Assembly: GCA_026004215.1 (NCBI GenBank)
Contig: BPIR01000001.1
Coordinates: forward strand, 768,566 to 832,565
From: Candidatus Binatia bacterium
Lineage (GTDB): Bacteria; Desulfobacterota; Binatia; HRBIN30
DNA length: 64,000 bases
Direction of reading: 5' to 3'
The notes beneath the pieces were generated by a model. That model saw only the letters and a program-made list of their open reading frames with translations, did not search any database and was not told where the DNA came from. Below are positions 28,192 through 39,300 of the stretch, one piece after another (positions within the stretch are counted from its first letter, which is position 1; each line of letters starts with the position of its first letter). Both the position numbers and the translations under genes were made by a program.

Positions 28192-28593
28192 ATGGATCGA
28201 GTTCTCGTGGTCGTGGATAATAACGTGAACGCACGCGTCGTTTGTGAAGTCCTCCTCGAAGCCCGAGGAGATTCTTGCATCCTGTGCTCGCGCGGAGAGT
28301 TGCATGAGCGCTGCGTTCCCTTGGAACCGGGAAAAGTCGTGCTCTTCGAGCTGAACCTGCAGAACCACGCAGAGCGGCGGGCGCTGCAGGCATTGCTCGA
28401 TCAGTTCCGCAGTGAAATGCAGACTCAACTCGGGTTGCTGGTGGTCACGGAGCAAAGCCAAATTCTCGAGCAAACGGGGCTGTCGGACGCAGTGGACTTC
28501 GTTCTGCATCCTACCCAGGTGGGCGCGCGGCTCCTGGCCACCCTCGATTACCTACGCGCCCGGCGAACAGCAGCGCAGTCCATCGGATCGTAA
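28192..28593 (+). CDS. degenerate receiver-like (pseudo-receiver) protein
   Basis: A 133-aa stand-alone protein with a CheY-like pattern: MDRVLVVVDNNVNARVVCEV, VVLFELNL, LGLLVVTEQ, and VDFVLHPTQ. At the phospho-acceptor position there is Glu53 instead of Asp, one of the acidic pair is Asn, and the usual Lys is His106; the Thr86 switch residue remains. It probably cannot be phosphorylated, and Glu could mimic the active state. The ATG has a good TGGAGG site; longer in-frame starts translate into unrelated sequence. It precedes the metal-uptake genes by 153 bp, so linkage is possible but unproven. Confidence 0.6.
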   Translation: MDRVLVVVDNNVNARVVCEVLLEARGDSCILCSRGELHERCVPLEPGKVVLFELNLQNHAERRALQALLDQFRSEMQTQLGLLVVTEQSQILEQTGLSDAVDFVLHPTQVGARLLATLDYLRARRTAAQSIGS

Positions 28594-28746
28594 TTGCCCA
28601 CTCGGTCGAATTTCCTCCCCCAGGGCGTATCGTTTCCCAGGCACGGTTTCGGGCTGGCGTTTCTTGCTGGTGGCAAGATTCGCACGGCGCTGGGCCGTGA
28701 GGCGGTCTCTTGCAGCTATCCAATCGTGCGGCTAAGCGAGCGCGCC

Positions 28747-29142
28747 ATGGCCAGTCGGCTTGCTCGGCGGGCAAAACGGAAGCGGGTGCCCACACAAAAT
28801 TGGTGGGCTACCCTTTTTGCCGCTTTACTCGCGGTGCACTTGGCTTGCATGTCGGCTCACTCGGCCGTCCATCTACGTTCGCGGTGTACCCCAGCTCTGG
28901 AGAGTGACTCCGCGGCTTCAACGCAAGTATGCTCGCAAGCCGCGACGGCAACAGCGCTGGCGCACGACCCGTTGCATTGCGCTGCTTGCCGAGCACATCA
29001 CGACCTGCGCTGCTTCTACGGCGCGGTCATTGCGGGCGAAGTCGTGGCTCTCGCTTTCCGCAGGGTCACCTTCCTGCCGGAAAACCTGCCCGCCATTGTC
29101 GGGGGCACAAACTCTGCACTATCCCGCGCTCCGCCGGCATAG
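28747..29142 (+). CDS. small Cys/His-rich exported protein (DUF2946-like)
   Basis: A 131-aa protein. Residues about 19-33 form a membrane anchor or signal (WWATLFAALLAVHLACM). A Cys/His cluster, HDPLHCAACRAHHDLRCF, follows in the middle, and the C-terminus ends NSALSRAPPA, a tail common to small metal-linked DUF2946-like proteins. The cluster could bind zinc or copper. It lies 106 bp upstream of the coiled-coil porin and ZnuABC genes on the same strand. An open frame from 28594 would add 51 residues with no family features; the ATG at 28747 is preferred. Confidence 0.55.
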   Translation: MASRLARRAKRKRVPTQNWWATLFAALLAVHLACMSAHSAVHLRSRCTPALESDSAASTQVCSQAATATALAHDPLHCAACRAHHDLRCFYGAVIAGEVVALAFRRVTFLPENLPAIVGGTNSALSRAPPA

Positions 29143-29248
29143 CTCTCGGTCGCAACCACCGGAGCGTTGATACCTGCGAAGGCGCCTCTCGAAGGCCGCG
29201 TCTTCGCGGGTGTTGCAGGCAAACATTTTTCAAAAAAAGGAGTGCGTG

Positions 29249-30820
29249 ATGGCTCGGACCTTATGGTGTCCGCGCACCCGCCCCGTGTCGCGCTGGGTCG
29301 GCGTCGTACTAGCAGTGACGTCGGTCGTGCCGGTCCCGATAGCAACGCGTGGCGACGCGGGGCGCGACGCGACACTGGAACGGCTGAAACGAGAGATCGA
29401 ACAGCTTCGCAAAGATCGAGATGAACAGGAAAAACGCTTGAAGCACTTGGAGCGACAGCTCCGGCGCTTACAACACGGGAAGGATGAGTCACCCAACCAG
29501 CCTAGTGCAGCTAGCCCAGCTCAGGCTCTCGACCGAGCATTGGAATCGAGGACTTCCGAGGTCGAGACAACGCCACCTTCTCCACCGCCACTGTGGGCCG
29601 GAAACATAGCCGGAGCGCCTTTGCGGCTGTTGGACTTGTCGCTCGACACGATGGTTGCGGCAGGCGCGTCTACGGCCACCGATCGGGAACTGGAAGGGAG
29701 GCTACAAGCGGGCGGACACGATCCCATCCGCCGTGGCTTTACCCTGCAACAAGCCGAGCTGTCACTGATGGGGGCAGTGGACCCGTACCTTACGGGAGAG
29801 GCCCACATTCTCTTTTCCTCCCACGGGGCTGAGTTGGAAGAAGCTTTCATGACGACAACGAGCCTGCCTCACGGCCTACAAATGGAGGCTGGCCTAATGC
29901 TCACCGAGTACGGATTGATCAATCCGCTCCACCCGCACGCGTGGGATTGGATCGACCAGCCCGTCATCATTTCGCGGCTTCTAGGGCCTGAAGGTCTTCG
30001 CTCGCCAGGGATCCGAGTGGGCTGGCTTACTCCTCTACCTTGGTTTTCCGAGTTTCACGTCGGAGCACAAAACGCAAACGAAGGGGAGTTTACACCAAGT
30101 TTTCTAGCGACCGATGCCGTGGGCGGCAGACCAGGCTTGCGAACCAGCACGCGAAGCCTTGCGGACCTCTTGTACCTCGGACGGTGGGAGAATTTCTGGA
30201 GCCTTACCTCCACAACGGGCTTGAAGGTGGGCACAAACCTTCTTCACGGCCCGAACTCCACCGGCGCCGATGGTGAAACGTGGATCTATGGCGTCGATTT
30301 GAAAGTGCGCTGGCGGCCGGAGTCGAACTTCCGCGGCTGGCCCTTCTTCCTGTGGCAAACGGAAGTACACAAGCGCGATTACACGGCGGCATTTTACTTG
30401 CCTCCAGAAGAGGGCGGGTTAATCGAGAACGCCCTCGCTGCCGGATTGTGGCCCCGGGATGCCGAGACTCCCGAAGACGGCGCCAGCGAGATTCCTGCCG
30501 AGCCGATCGGCCGGGCAATCTTGCGCGACGTTGGTTTCTATTCCCAAGCACTTTACGGTTTTCGCTACGGTTGGGCGGCTGGGCTGCGCCTGGAGTTCGC
30601 CAGTGGGAAGGGCGCCAGCGTTGGAGGGCGCCCCAACTACCCCCTTCGAAGTGATCGCCTACGGCTCTCTCCCTTACTGGTTTGGCATCCGACCGAGTAT
30701 TCCCGCCTCCGGCTCCAGTACAATTATGACCGGGCGCAGTTTCTACCGGAACGCAACGCCCACACAGTCTGGCTGAGTGCGGAGATCCTTTATGGCCGGC
30801 ACCCCGCACACAAATACTAA
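29249..30820 (+). CDS. coiled-coil outer-membrane porin linked to zinc uptake
   Basis: A 523-aa outer-membrane protein. A signal peptide (WVGVVLAVTSVVPVPIA) is followed by a trimeric-type coiled coil (LERLKREIEQLRKDRDEQ, residues about 45-80), a Pro-rich linker, then a barrel with GFTLQQAELSLMGAVDPYLTGE, typical of phosphate-porin-like or zinc-regulated outer-membrane proteins. It ends LSAEILYGRHPAHKY. AAGGAG lies 6 nt before the ATG. It is 12 nt from znuA, so it probably lets the metal across the outer membrane for the transporter. Confidence 0.75.
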   Translation: MARTLWCPRTRPVSRWVGVVLAVTSVVPVPIATRGDAGRDATLERLKREIEQLRKDRDEQEKRLKHLERQLRRLQHGKDESPNQPSAASPAQALDRALESRTSEVETTPPSPPPLWAGNIAGAPLRLLDLSLDTMVAAGASTATDRELEGRLQAGGHDPIRRGFTLQQAELSLMGAVDPYLTGEAHILFSSHGAELEEAFMTTTSLPHGLQMEAGLMLTEYGLINPLHPHAWDWIDQPVIISRLLGPEGLRSPGIRVGWLTPLPWFSEFHVGAQNANEGEFTPSFLATDAVGGRPGLRTSTRSLADLLYLGRWENFWSLTSTTGLKVGTNLLHGPNSTGADGETWIYGVDLKVRWRPESNFRGWPFFLWQTEVHKRDYTAAFYLPPEEGGLIENALAAGLWPRDAETPEDGASEIPAEPIGRAILRDVGFYSQALYGFRYGWAAGLRLEFASGKGASVGGRPNYPLRSDRLRLSPLLVWHPTEYSRLRLQYNYDRAQFLPERNAHTVWLSAEILYGRHPAHKY

Positions 30821-30832
30821 GAGGAGGCGAGC

Positions 30833-31954
30833 GTGAGAGTCGAACACAGCAAACTCAAATCGGGAATCTTCAACAAGGTTCGCCAATGGCACCACTCCGC
30901 CGGGCACACTATCCCTGCCGTGCTCCTCGTGCTCGCGATCGCATCCTCGGCGGCTAGAGCGGAGGAAACACTCAAGGTTGTCACCACCCTGCCGGACTTT
31001 GCCAGCATAGCCCGCCATGTCGGAGGCGAGCGAGTGGACGTCGTTTCCCTCGCACAGGGAGGCGAGGATCCGCACTTTCTCGAAGCCAAACCGAGTTTCG
31101 TGAAATTGCTAGCGTCGGCGGACGTTGTCATCGTCGCCGGCATGGATTTGGAACTCGGCTACTTGCCTCTCCTGTTACAGAACGCTCGTAACGGGAAGAT
31201 TCTCCCTGGCCAAGTCGGGTATGTGGACTGCTCGACTGTTGTGGAGAAACTCCAGGTTCCCACTGCTCCCGTCGACCGCTCGATGGGCGACGTGCACCCC
31301 TATGGAAACCCGCACTATTGGCTCGACCCGATCAACGGCGTTGCGATTGCGGCACGCCTGGCGGAGGTGTTCAGCCAGATCCAGCCAGTAGAGAGAGCCG
31401 GGTTCGAGCACCGCGCAAAGAAGTTCCAGGACTCGGTGTACGCCCGTTTGGCCGGCGAGGAACTGGCGAGGAAATACGACGTCTCCAAGCTGGCAACGCT
31501 ACAAAATCGAGGGCAACTCCTTTCCTTTCTCGAGTCGCAAGGAGATGCGCGTAACCTCTCCGGATGGTGGGGCGCACTGTTACCCAAAGCGCCCATCAAG
31601 GCAGTGGACGATCACAACATGTGGCCGTACTTCGCTCGTCGTTTCGGGATAGAGATCGTCGGACATATGGAGCCGAAACCCGGCATCCCGCCGACGACCG
31701 CGCAGCTCCAGCTCTTGGTTAAGACGATGGAAGCTCAGCGCGTACATTTGATTTTCTCGTCCCCCTACTACGACCCACGGCACGCCCGTTTTCTTGCAGA
31801 AGCTACCGGGGCGGTGATCGTACCGCTGGCTCACCTGACCGGCAGCCGGCCGGGCACGGCCGACTATCTCGACATGGTTGACTACAACGTTCGCACCTTG
31901 CGCAGGGCACTGGAAGAAACAGAAACTTCACGTGCCGGGAGGAGCACGCCGTGA
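30833..31954 (+). CDS. znuA: zinc/manganese ABC transporter substrate-binding protein
   Basis: A 373-aa cluster A-I metal-binding protein with signal peptide (VLLVLAIASSAARA). Candidate metal ligands are His81 (GGEDPHFLEAKPS), His161 (YGNPHYWLDP), His261 (DDHNMWPYFARRFG) and Asp314 (SSPYYDPRHA), in the expected order. It lacks the His-rich loop of many zinc-specific ZnuA proteins, so manganese is not excluded. GTG start with GAGGAGG. It overlaps the ATPase gene by 4 nt. The symbol is by family. Confidence 0.85.
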   Translation: MRVEHSKLKSGIFNKVRQWHHSAGHTIPAVLLVLAIASSAARAEETLKVVTTLPDFASIARHVGGERVDVVSLAQGGEDPHFLEAKPSFVKLLASADVVIVAGMDLELGYLPLLLQNARNGKILPGQVGYVDCSTVVEKLQVPTAPVDRSMGDVHPYGNPHYWLDPINGVAIAARLAEVFSQIQPVERAGFEHRAKKFQDSVYARLAGEELARKYDVSKLATLQNRGQLLSFLESQGDARNLSGWWGALLPKAPIKAVDDHNMWPYFARRFGIEIVGHMEPKPGIPPTTAQLQLLVKTMEAQRVHLIFSSPYYDPRHARFLAEATGAVIVPLAHLTGSRPGTADYLDMVDYNVRTLRRALEETETSRAGRSTP

Positions 31955-32712
31955 GTGATCGCGGGCACACCCCGTCCGCGTTCCTTCTCCGGGCCGTCAA
32001 CGTCGAAGTCGCCTACGGCGGGAGCCCAGTTTTACGAGGGGTGAATCTGGTCATCGGAGAAGGAGAGTTTTGGTTTTTCCTCGGGGCCAACGGGGCAGGC
32101 AAGACCACACTGTTGCGGGCTTTGTTGGGCCTAGTGCCGATTGCTCGAGGGCGCATCGAAACACCCGATGGGCGCCCGATCCTGCAGTATACTGGCTTCG
32201 TCCCCCAAAGGTGCGAGCTCAACCCGAGCCTGCCGACAACAGTGAGGGAGTTCGTCACGTTAGGCCTGGTTGGGCTCGAAGTCGCGCGCAGCGAGCGAGC
32301 ACAGCGATTTGCACGCGCGCTCGCGGCAGTGAGTTTAGAGGAACTCGCACGCCGCAGTTATTGGGAGCTCTCCGGGGGACAACGGCAGCGTTGCTTGATT
32401 GCACGGGCTTTGATTCGCGAACCACGCTTGCTCATTCTGGACGAACCCACCACGGGTCTCGATCCGGCGACGGAGCACGGCTTGTTTGAGACTCTGCGCC
32501 GGCTCCATCAGAAGGAAGAAACTACGATCATCGTGGTCACACACGACATTGGGCTCGCCCTCCGCTACGCCACGCACGTAGCGTTGTTCCACGAGGGGAC
32601 GGTGGACGCGGGGCTGGTCGAAGCAATCCTCACGCGGGAGCGACTGCAAACCAGCTTCGGCCCACGGGCAACCGTCGGGTATTTTCGTACGAGCCTAGGA
32701 GGACACCCTTGA
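31951..32712 (+). CDS. znuC: metal ABC transporter ATP-binding protein
   Basis: A 253-aa ATPase. Walker A is GANGAGKTTLLRAL, the signature is ELSGGQRQRCLIARAL, and Walker B is LLILDEPTTGLD with the H-loop His in VVTHDIGLAL. FVPQRCELNPSLP provides the Q-loop. It energises the ZnuABC importer. GTG start with GGGAGGAG upstream. It overlaps znuA and znuB by 4 nt each, so the three subunits are translated in stoichiometric order. Confidence 0.9.
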   Translation: MSDRGHTPSAFLLRAVNVEVAYGGSPVLRGVNLVIGEGEFWFFLGANGAGKTTLLRALLGLVPIARGRIETPDGRPILQYTGFVPQRCELNPSLPTTVREFVTLGLVGLEVARSERAQRFARALAAVSLEELARRSYWELSGGQRQRCLIARALIREPRLLILDEPTTGLDPATEHGLFETLRRLHQKEETTIIVVTHDIGLALRYATHVALFHEGTVDAGLVEAILTRERLQTSFGPRATVGYFRTSLGGHP

Positions 32713-33557
32713 TCGAGGCGTTCATCGAGTCCTGGCCGCTGTTTCAAAACACGTATCTCACCGGCTGGTCGCTTTCTCTCCTCCTTGCCTTGATCGGCGT
32801 GGTGGTGGTAGCTCGCGACCAGGTTTTCCTCGGCCTGGCCGTCTCTCAAGCATCGTTGCTGGGTGTGGCTTCCGGCATGTGGCTCGCGACACTCTTCCCC
32901 CAGCTCACGCATCTGGGAAACGAGCATGCCTGGTGGCTCTCACTGTGCAGCATGGCGTTTGCCATGGTCGCTGCGGTGGTCACCTCGCGGCAAGCAGCCC
33001 CCGGACGCGAAACCCCGGAAAGCATTACCGGTTGGGTCTACGCTTTCACGGCCGCCTTGGCTGTCCTCTTATTATCGCGCAGTCCCCACGGACTCGAAGA
33101 GGTGCACCGCTTGCTGTCGAGCACGATTATTGGAGCGAGCTCATCCGATGTTGTCCTGTTTGTTTCCCTGCTCGCTGTGAGCCTTCTCGGCATCGCTCGA
33201 TGGCGCGAGTCGATCACCTTGCTTGTCATGGACGCCGAGATGGCGGGCGCTGTCGGCTTGTCGGTTCGCCGCTGGCAAGTTTTTCTTTCCCTCTGGGCGG
33301 CCATCGTTGTTGGCCTTTCCATCCGGGTTTCCGGCTTGTTGTTCACCTTCGGCTGCCTCGTGCTTCCATCGCTCGTGGCGAAAAACTTGGTCCGCGAAGT
33401 TCGAGCGATGTTCTGGGTGGCACCCTTAATCAGCCTGGGCAGTACGTTTTGTGCCTTCGTGGCTGCCCATGGCTATGACTTTCCGCCAGGCCAACTCGCC
33501 GTCGCCATTCAAGGTCTTCTGCTGCTTGGCGGCTGGTCGCTGCGACGGTCCCGCTAG
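32709..33557 (+). CDS. znuB: metal ABC transporter permease
   Basis: A 282-aa ABC-3 family permease with about eight hydrophobic helices, starting SWPLFQNTYLTGWSLSLLLAL. It has the family segment GASSSDVVLFVSL and MDAEMAGAVGLSVRRW, then VVGLSIRVSGLLFTFGCLVLPSLVAKNL near the substrate gate. The GTG/TTG-type start overlaps znuC. No further downstream gene follows on this strand; the groEL terminator lies next. Confidence 0.88.
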   Translation: MIEAFIESWPLFQNTYLTGWSLSLLLALIGVVVVARDQVFLGLAVSQASLLGVASGMWLATLFPQLTHLGNEHAWWLSLCSMAFAMVAAVVTSRQAAPGRETPESITGWVYAFTAALAVLLLSRSPHGLEEVHRLLSSTIIGASSSDVVLFVSLLAVSLLGIARWRESITLLVMDAEMAGAVGLSVRRWQVFLSLWAAIVVGLSIRVSGLLFTFGCLVLPSLVAKNLVREVRAMFWVAPLISLGSTFCAFVAAHGYDFPPGQLAVAIQGLLLLGGWSLRRSR

Positions 33558-33628
33558 CCGGATTCCCCGCGACGAACCCATGGAGAGCCAGAAGGGTCCC
33601 CCCGAAAACGGATGCATCCACGCAGGCC

Positions 33629-33666
33629 AAAAAACCAAGGGGCAGGCCTGTTGGCCTGCCCCTTGG
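33629..33666 (-). terminator. intrinsic terminator of groESL
   Basis: A perfect 14-bp GC-rich stem (33635-33648 with 33653-33666) and a 4-nt loop, followed on the minus strand by six T (33629-33634). This is a textbook rho-independent terminator 24 nt after the groEL stop. On the plus strand it may also stop znuB transcripts, though without a T-tract. Confidence 0.9.
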
Positions 33667-33689
33667 TCACCAGCGGTCCGAGGGACGAC

Positions 33690-35324
<1,635 letters not shown>

Positions 35325-35334
35325 TTAGTGTGAC

Positions 35335-35628
35335 TCAACCTTCGATTACGCCGAGAACGTCATCCTCGCGTAAAATGAGGTGTTCCTCGCCATCCAACTT
35401 GATCTCGGTGCCGGCATACTTGCCAAACAAAATGCGGTCGCCAGGCTTAACGCTCACGGGGATCGTCTTCCCGTCCTCGGTCCGGCCCGGCCCCACCGCA
35501 ACAACCTTGCCCTCCTGCGGTTTCTCCTTGGCCGTGTCCGGAATAATAATGCCACCCTTGGTTTTTTCCTCTTCGCTAATCCGCTTCACCAAAATGCGGT
35601 CATGCAATGGACGGATTTTCAATGCCAT
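35335..35628 (-). CDS. groES: GroES co-chaperonin
   Basis: A 97-aa Hsp10. It shows [33 protein letters not shown] (mobile loop included; only its ends are quoted as landmarks) and ends [15 protein letters not shown]. It caps GroEL. The ATG has GGAGAGGAGG upstream. No CIRCE repeat is visible in the leader, so HrcA control is not indicated here. Confidence 0.96.
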   Translation of the reverse strand: MALKIRPLHDRILVKRISEEEKTKGGIIIPDTAKEKPQEGKVVAVGPGRTEDGKTIPVSVKPGDRILFGKYAGTEIKLDGEEHLILREDDVLGVIEG

Positions 35629-35731
35629 GCTTTCCTCCTCTCCTTGTACACAGCGATTTGTCTACCGTACTCGCGGTCGATTTTCCGCCTTTGAACCGAA
35701 ATCTCCTTGCAACCAACCTCTGCAGAACCGA

Positions 35732-35760
35732 CAGCGCGCTCGGTTTCGCCGAGCGCGCTG
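35732..35760 (-). terminator. strong hairpin between hsp20 and groES
   Basis: A perfect 12-bp stem (35732-35743 with 35749-35760) with 5-nt loop. It lies 33 nt after the hsp20 stop and about 100 nt before groES. No T-tract follows on the minus strand, so it may end hsp20 transcripts weakly or act as a processing/stability element in a joint heat-shock transcript. Confidence 0.5.
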
Positions 35761-35793
35761 GGCCCGATTCCCGAACCAACTGCACCGCATTCG

Positions 35794-36246
35794 TTAGTGG
35801 ATCGTGATGGGCACCCGCTTGCTGGCCAACTCGCGCGGAGCTTTCATGACGATTTCCAGCACGCCGTTGTGATAGCTGGCCCGGATCGAGTCCGTATCCA
35901 CGCCGGGGGGCAACGTTAGCGTGCGCTCAAAACGCCCATAGCGCACCTCCCGATAGAAGCGGGTAGAGCCGTTGCCCTCGTGCATTTCCCTGCGCTCGCC
36001 CCGGATCGTCAGCCGATCTCCCTCAACGGAGACCTCGACATCCTTCGGATCCACCCCAGGCAGGTCAGCGCGGATCACGTACTCGTCGCCCCGAACAAAG
36101 GATTCTACTGCCGGCGCGAGCGGCCGCTCGAACGGCCTCACCCACCAGCGTTCCTCTTCCCCGAAAAACCGTGCAAACAAATCATCGATTTCGTTGTGCA
36201 GAGCAGTCAGTTCGGCAAAGGGTCGCCAAGGTGCCAAGGCCGTCAT
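35794..36246 (-). CDS. Hsp20/alpha-crystallin small heat-shock protein
   Basis: A 150-aa small heat-shock protein. The alpha-crystallin domain runs from VESFVRGDEYVIRADLPGV through VSVEGDRLTIRGERR to FERTLTLPPGVDTDSIRAS and NGVLEIVMKAP; a short C-terminal VPITIH supplies the I-x-I anchor. It holds unfolding proteins for the GroESL system next door. The start is fixed by AAGGAGGTGA, a ten-base complement of the 16S rRNA tail, 10 nt from the ATG. Confidence 0.95.
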   Translation of the reverse strand: MTALAPWRPFAELTALHNEIDDLFARFFGEEERWWVRPFERPLAPAVESFVRGDEYVIRADLPGVDPKDVEVSVEGDRLTIRGERREMHEGNGSTRFYREVRYGRFERTLTLPPGVDTDSIRASYHNGVLEIVMKAPRELASKRVPITIH

Positions 36247-36300
36247 CGTCGCTTCACCTCCTTTCCCAGCAAAAGGATTAGCCGCAACGCGGCGAGCGCC

Positions 36301-36328
36301 GAAATAATCACGCTCGACAAACTTTCAA
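36301..36328 (-). promoter_or_regulatory. candidate hsp20 promoter
   Basis: On the minus strand TTGAAA (36323-36328) and TATTTC (36301-36306) are 16 nt apart, upstream of hsp20. The CTTGAAA form also resembles a heat-shock sigma-32 -35 box, but the matching CCCCAT-type -10 is absent. Confidence 0.4.
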
Positions 36329-36370
36329 GGGGTTGGCACGCAACTTTTTGCGCAGGAATTGCGCAACCCC
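36329..36370 (-). terminator. hairpin after the PBP gene, abutting the hsp20 promoter
   Basis: GGGGTTG (36364-36370 read on minus) pairs with CAACCCC (36329-36335), with inner TGCGCA-type pairing. The next bases on minus are TTGAAAGTTTG. It probably ends the penicillin-binding protein transcript just before the hsp20 promoter. Confidence 0.4.
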
Positions 36371-36390
36371 GGCCCCAGGCCTTACCAGCA

Positions 36391-39300
36391 CTAGAGGCGG
36401 GCATTAATCGCTGGGGCTGCGAGCTTGAGCACGCTTACCGGTAAGGCAGACGTAAATTCGTATTGCGCCGCTTCCGGACCGTCCACCGACGCGGTCACAA
36501 CCCCAAAGAACCGGTCCTCGATAAAAAAGAAAAAGGTGGCCGTACGGTTAACTGCCCTCGCCGCCACCAGGGCGCCACCGCGGCGAAAAGTCTTATACCG
36601 GTTATCTCCGGATCCGGTTTTACCGCCTACCGCCACTGGCATTCCGTCGCGATGGCGAAAGGCACCTCGCAGTCGCCGCGCCGTACCCTGTTCCACGACC
36701 TCGACCAACGTTTGTCGCAGCAGTCGGGCAACCTCTGGGCTCAATACCCGCTCGCCCATCTCGGGCGAAGGAACCAATACGGTTTCGTACGGTGTTCCCT
36801 CCGCAAAGTGCAATTTCTCGACGCGAAGCAGCGGCTTGCGCACGCCGTCGTTCACCAAAATCCCCACAAAATCAGCCAGGGCAATGGGCCGGTCGGACGA
36901 ACTCCCAATTGCAGTGGCCAGACTGGGCACAAGTTTCGGGAAGGGGAATCCCAATCGTCGCCAGTACGGGGTCATTCGAGCAAAAGCGTCTTGCTCGATG
37001 CGAATGCGGAGCCGCAAATCCTGAGCGCGGCGATTCTTAGGGCGAAAAAGCCAGCGGGAAACCAGATGCCGGACTTCGGCGCTTCGCCCCGCCAACTCAT
37101 CCCAGGAGATCGTTGGGTCGCGATACAGCTCTCCTGCAACCCAAACATCAATGGGATGCCGCCCAATCAAGTAGCCGTAATCCGAAACGGTAAGCTGTGG
37201 GTTCCGGTAGGCACGGAACAGGCGGCTGGCCGTGGTGTCGTCCACCCCTACGCCCCGTTCCTTGAGCCAATCGAGCAGTTCCCTTTCACTCGTCCCGACC
37301 TTCCAGGCAAAAAACAATACCGCCAGATGACGCGGGCTCGTTGCCTTCGAACCCAAGAACCGACCGATCAATTCCTCACCTTGGGCGCGCCGCAATCGTG
37401 AGTACGTGCGGCGCAGGTGTTGCAAGGTCTCGCTTTCCGCGATTTCCTCCAGCAGTTGTCGCCGCACGGGGTGCTGTGGGTCCCCCAGCACCGCGGCCGA
37501 ATCGTAGGGCAGTCGTGCCTGGTGGTAGCGCACCAGGTCGCGCATCAAGCGAATGAAGACCAAGTTTGTCGAGCGCCGCAAAGCTTCGCGGACTGTGAGA
37601 ATCCGTCCGTTGTCCCCACGATCGAAATTACTGAAGGTGTGGACCCCACCTCCCGTAAAGAACACCTCACCAGGGCTGGCGGAATACTTCCGTTCCAGGG
37701 CGCGATCGAGCAGCGCCGCCAAACTCAGTTGGGGCTCGGCCGCCAGCTCACCGGCCGCCCAGCGCGTCAGCGGATCTGGTCCATCCTTGCCCAGGTCACG
37801 CACACGGGCTGGATCCGTCTCGCGCAACGATCGGTACAGCTCCTCAACGACCTCGAGGTAATGCGCAAGCGTACGAGCTTTGGCTGTGCTGCCCAGTTCC
37901 AGTTTGACCCCTTCGTTGATGTCCAACGGGCGATCCAAGTTGTCCGCATGCACCCGGGCGATGTTTCCATGCGCGGTTCGTTCGAAAAGCAGTACGCTGT
38001 ACGTGACTTTGCTGGGATCGCCAGATCGTAGCAGCCGCTCGCCGTTTAGACCTTGCGCTTTGACGAACTCGGGAGATTTAAGATCGAGAAGAAGCTGGGT
38101 GACTTTCTGTTGGAGTTCCGTATCCACCGTACTGTCCGCGATCAAGTGAAGGCGGTGGAGAGCGTAAACGTCCGCCACGCCGAGCAACCGCATCAAATGC
38201 GTGCGCAGGGCGTTGATTCCCTTGCGTTCCACGAACGGCGGCGGTTCCGAAGGCTGCATCGCGGGAACGAATCGAACTTCAGCCGCGCGCACACTGGCTG
38301 CGAAGTCCGGGTCGATACGACCGTGCTGCACTAACAGGTCCAGATAGGCCATCGCACGCTGCTCCAGGCGATCGCGATGGCTCAGTAGAAATTCCGACGG
38401 CGCCTTCACTGCCGCAAGCAACAGGAGCACTTGTTTGAACGCTTTCGCCCGTTCGGGCGAACTTTGGGGATACGCTAGCTGGTTCACTACGTCCGCCAGT
38501 TCGACACCAAACCACGCTCGCAAACCAGCGCCGAGCCCGTTCACTTCCCCCACACCGGGTGCGGCAGCCAAAGGCATCGTGTTGAGGTAATCTAAAACGA
38601 CTTGACGACGGGCAGCGAGTGTGTCCGGCCCATTGGCGTAGGCCTTTAAGGAAGCGGCTACAATTTGCCTGAGCTTCTCCCCTGCGCCCCCAGTCCGCCC
38701 ATTCGGCGAGTGCCGGAACTTTTCGAGCTGTACTGCCAGAGTGCTTCCTCCCTCCAGGTCGAGGGAAAACCCAAACTTGCGGCCAAGGTACGACAGAGAG
38801 GCGCGCGCAAGACGATCCCACTCGATGGCGGGGTTGCTCCGCGGGTCCGTCGGACTCAAAAGTTCGCGATTCTCGATAAAGAGCAGCGCTTCGACAATGT
38901 CCTCCGGGATCTCCTCGAAGCTGGCAAAAAGGCCTCGGCGATTCGACGCATCCAGCAAGACAGTGCCGTCACTTGCACGCAAAACCAGCCCGGCCACGGG
39001 TTTCTCCCGATAAGGAGGAGCCACACCGTTCTGGAGCAGAGACCTCAGCTCAGCACTCTGCCTGGCCTGCCTTTCCACGCGATAGCCGGCCTCGTAAAGA
39101 CGTGCGAGAAACTCCGGAAGGCGCGCGTAACCTCGCTGCTCGTCGAAAGGCCCTCCGCGAGGAAAAGCGATTGCGTCGCTTGGTCCCTGCGCAACCTCGA
39201 ACCTGACCTTCGCGGCGTACGCGCTGAATAACTTCGCCTGTAAGGCGGAGGTATGGAGCTCGTACGTAATGACCGCGCCGACCAGAGCGCCACAAAGGAG

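Noticed and set aside
28594..29248. Search for a Zur-type palindrome or riboswitch before the metal-uptake genes
   Set aside because: No convincing palindrome or known aptamer motif could be seen by eye.
35629..35793. Search for a CIRCE element before groES
   Set aside because: No TTAGCACTC-type inverted repeat is present.
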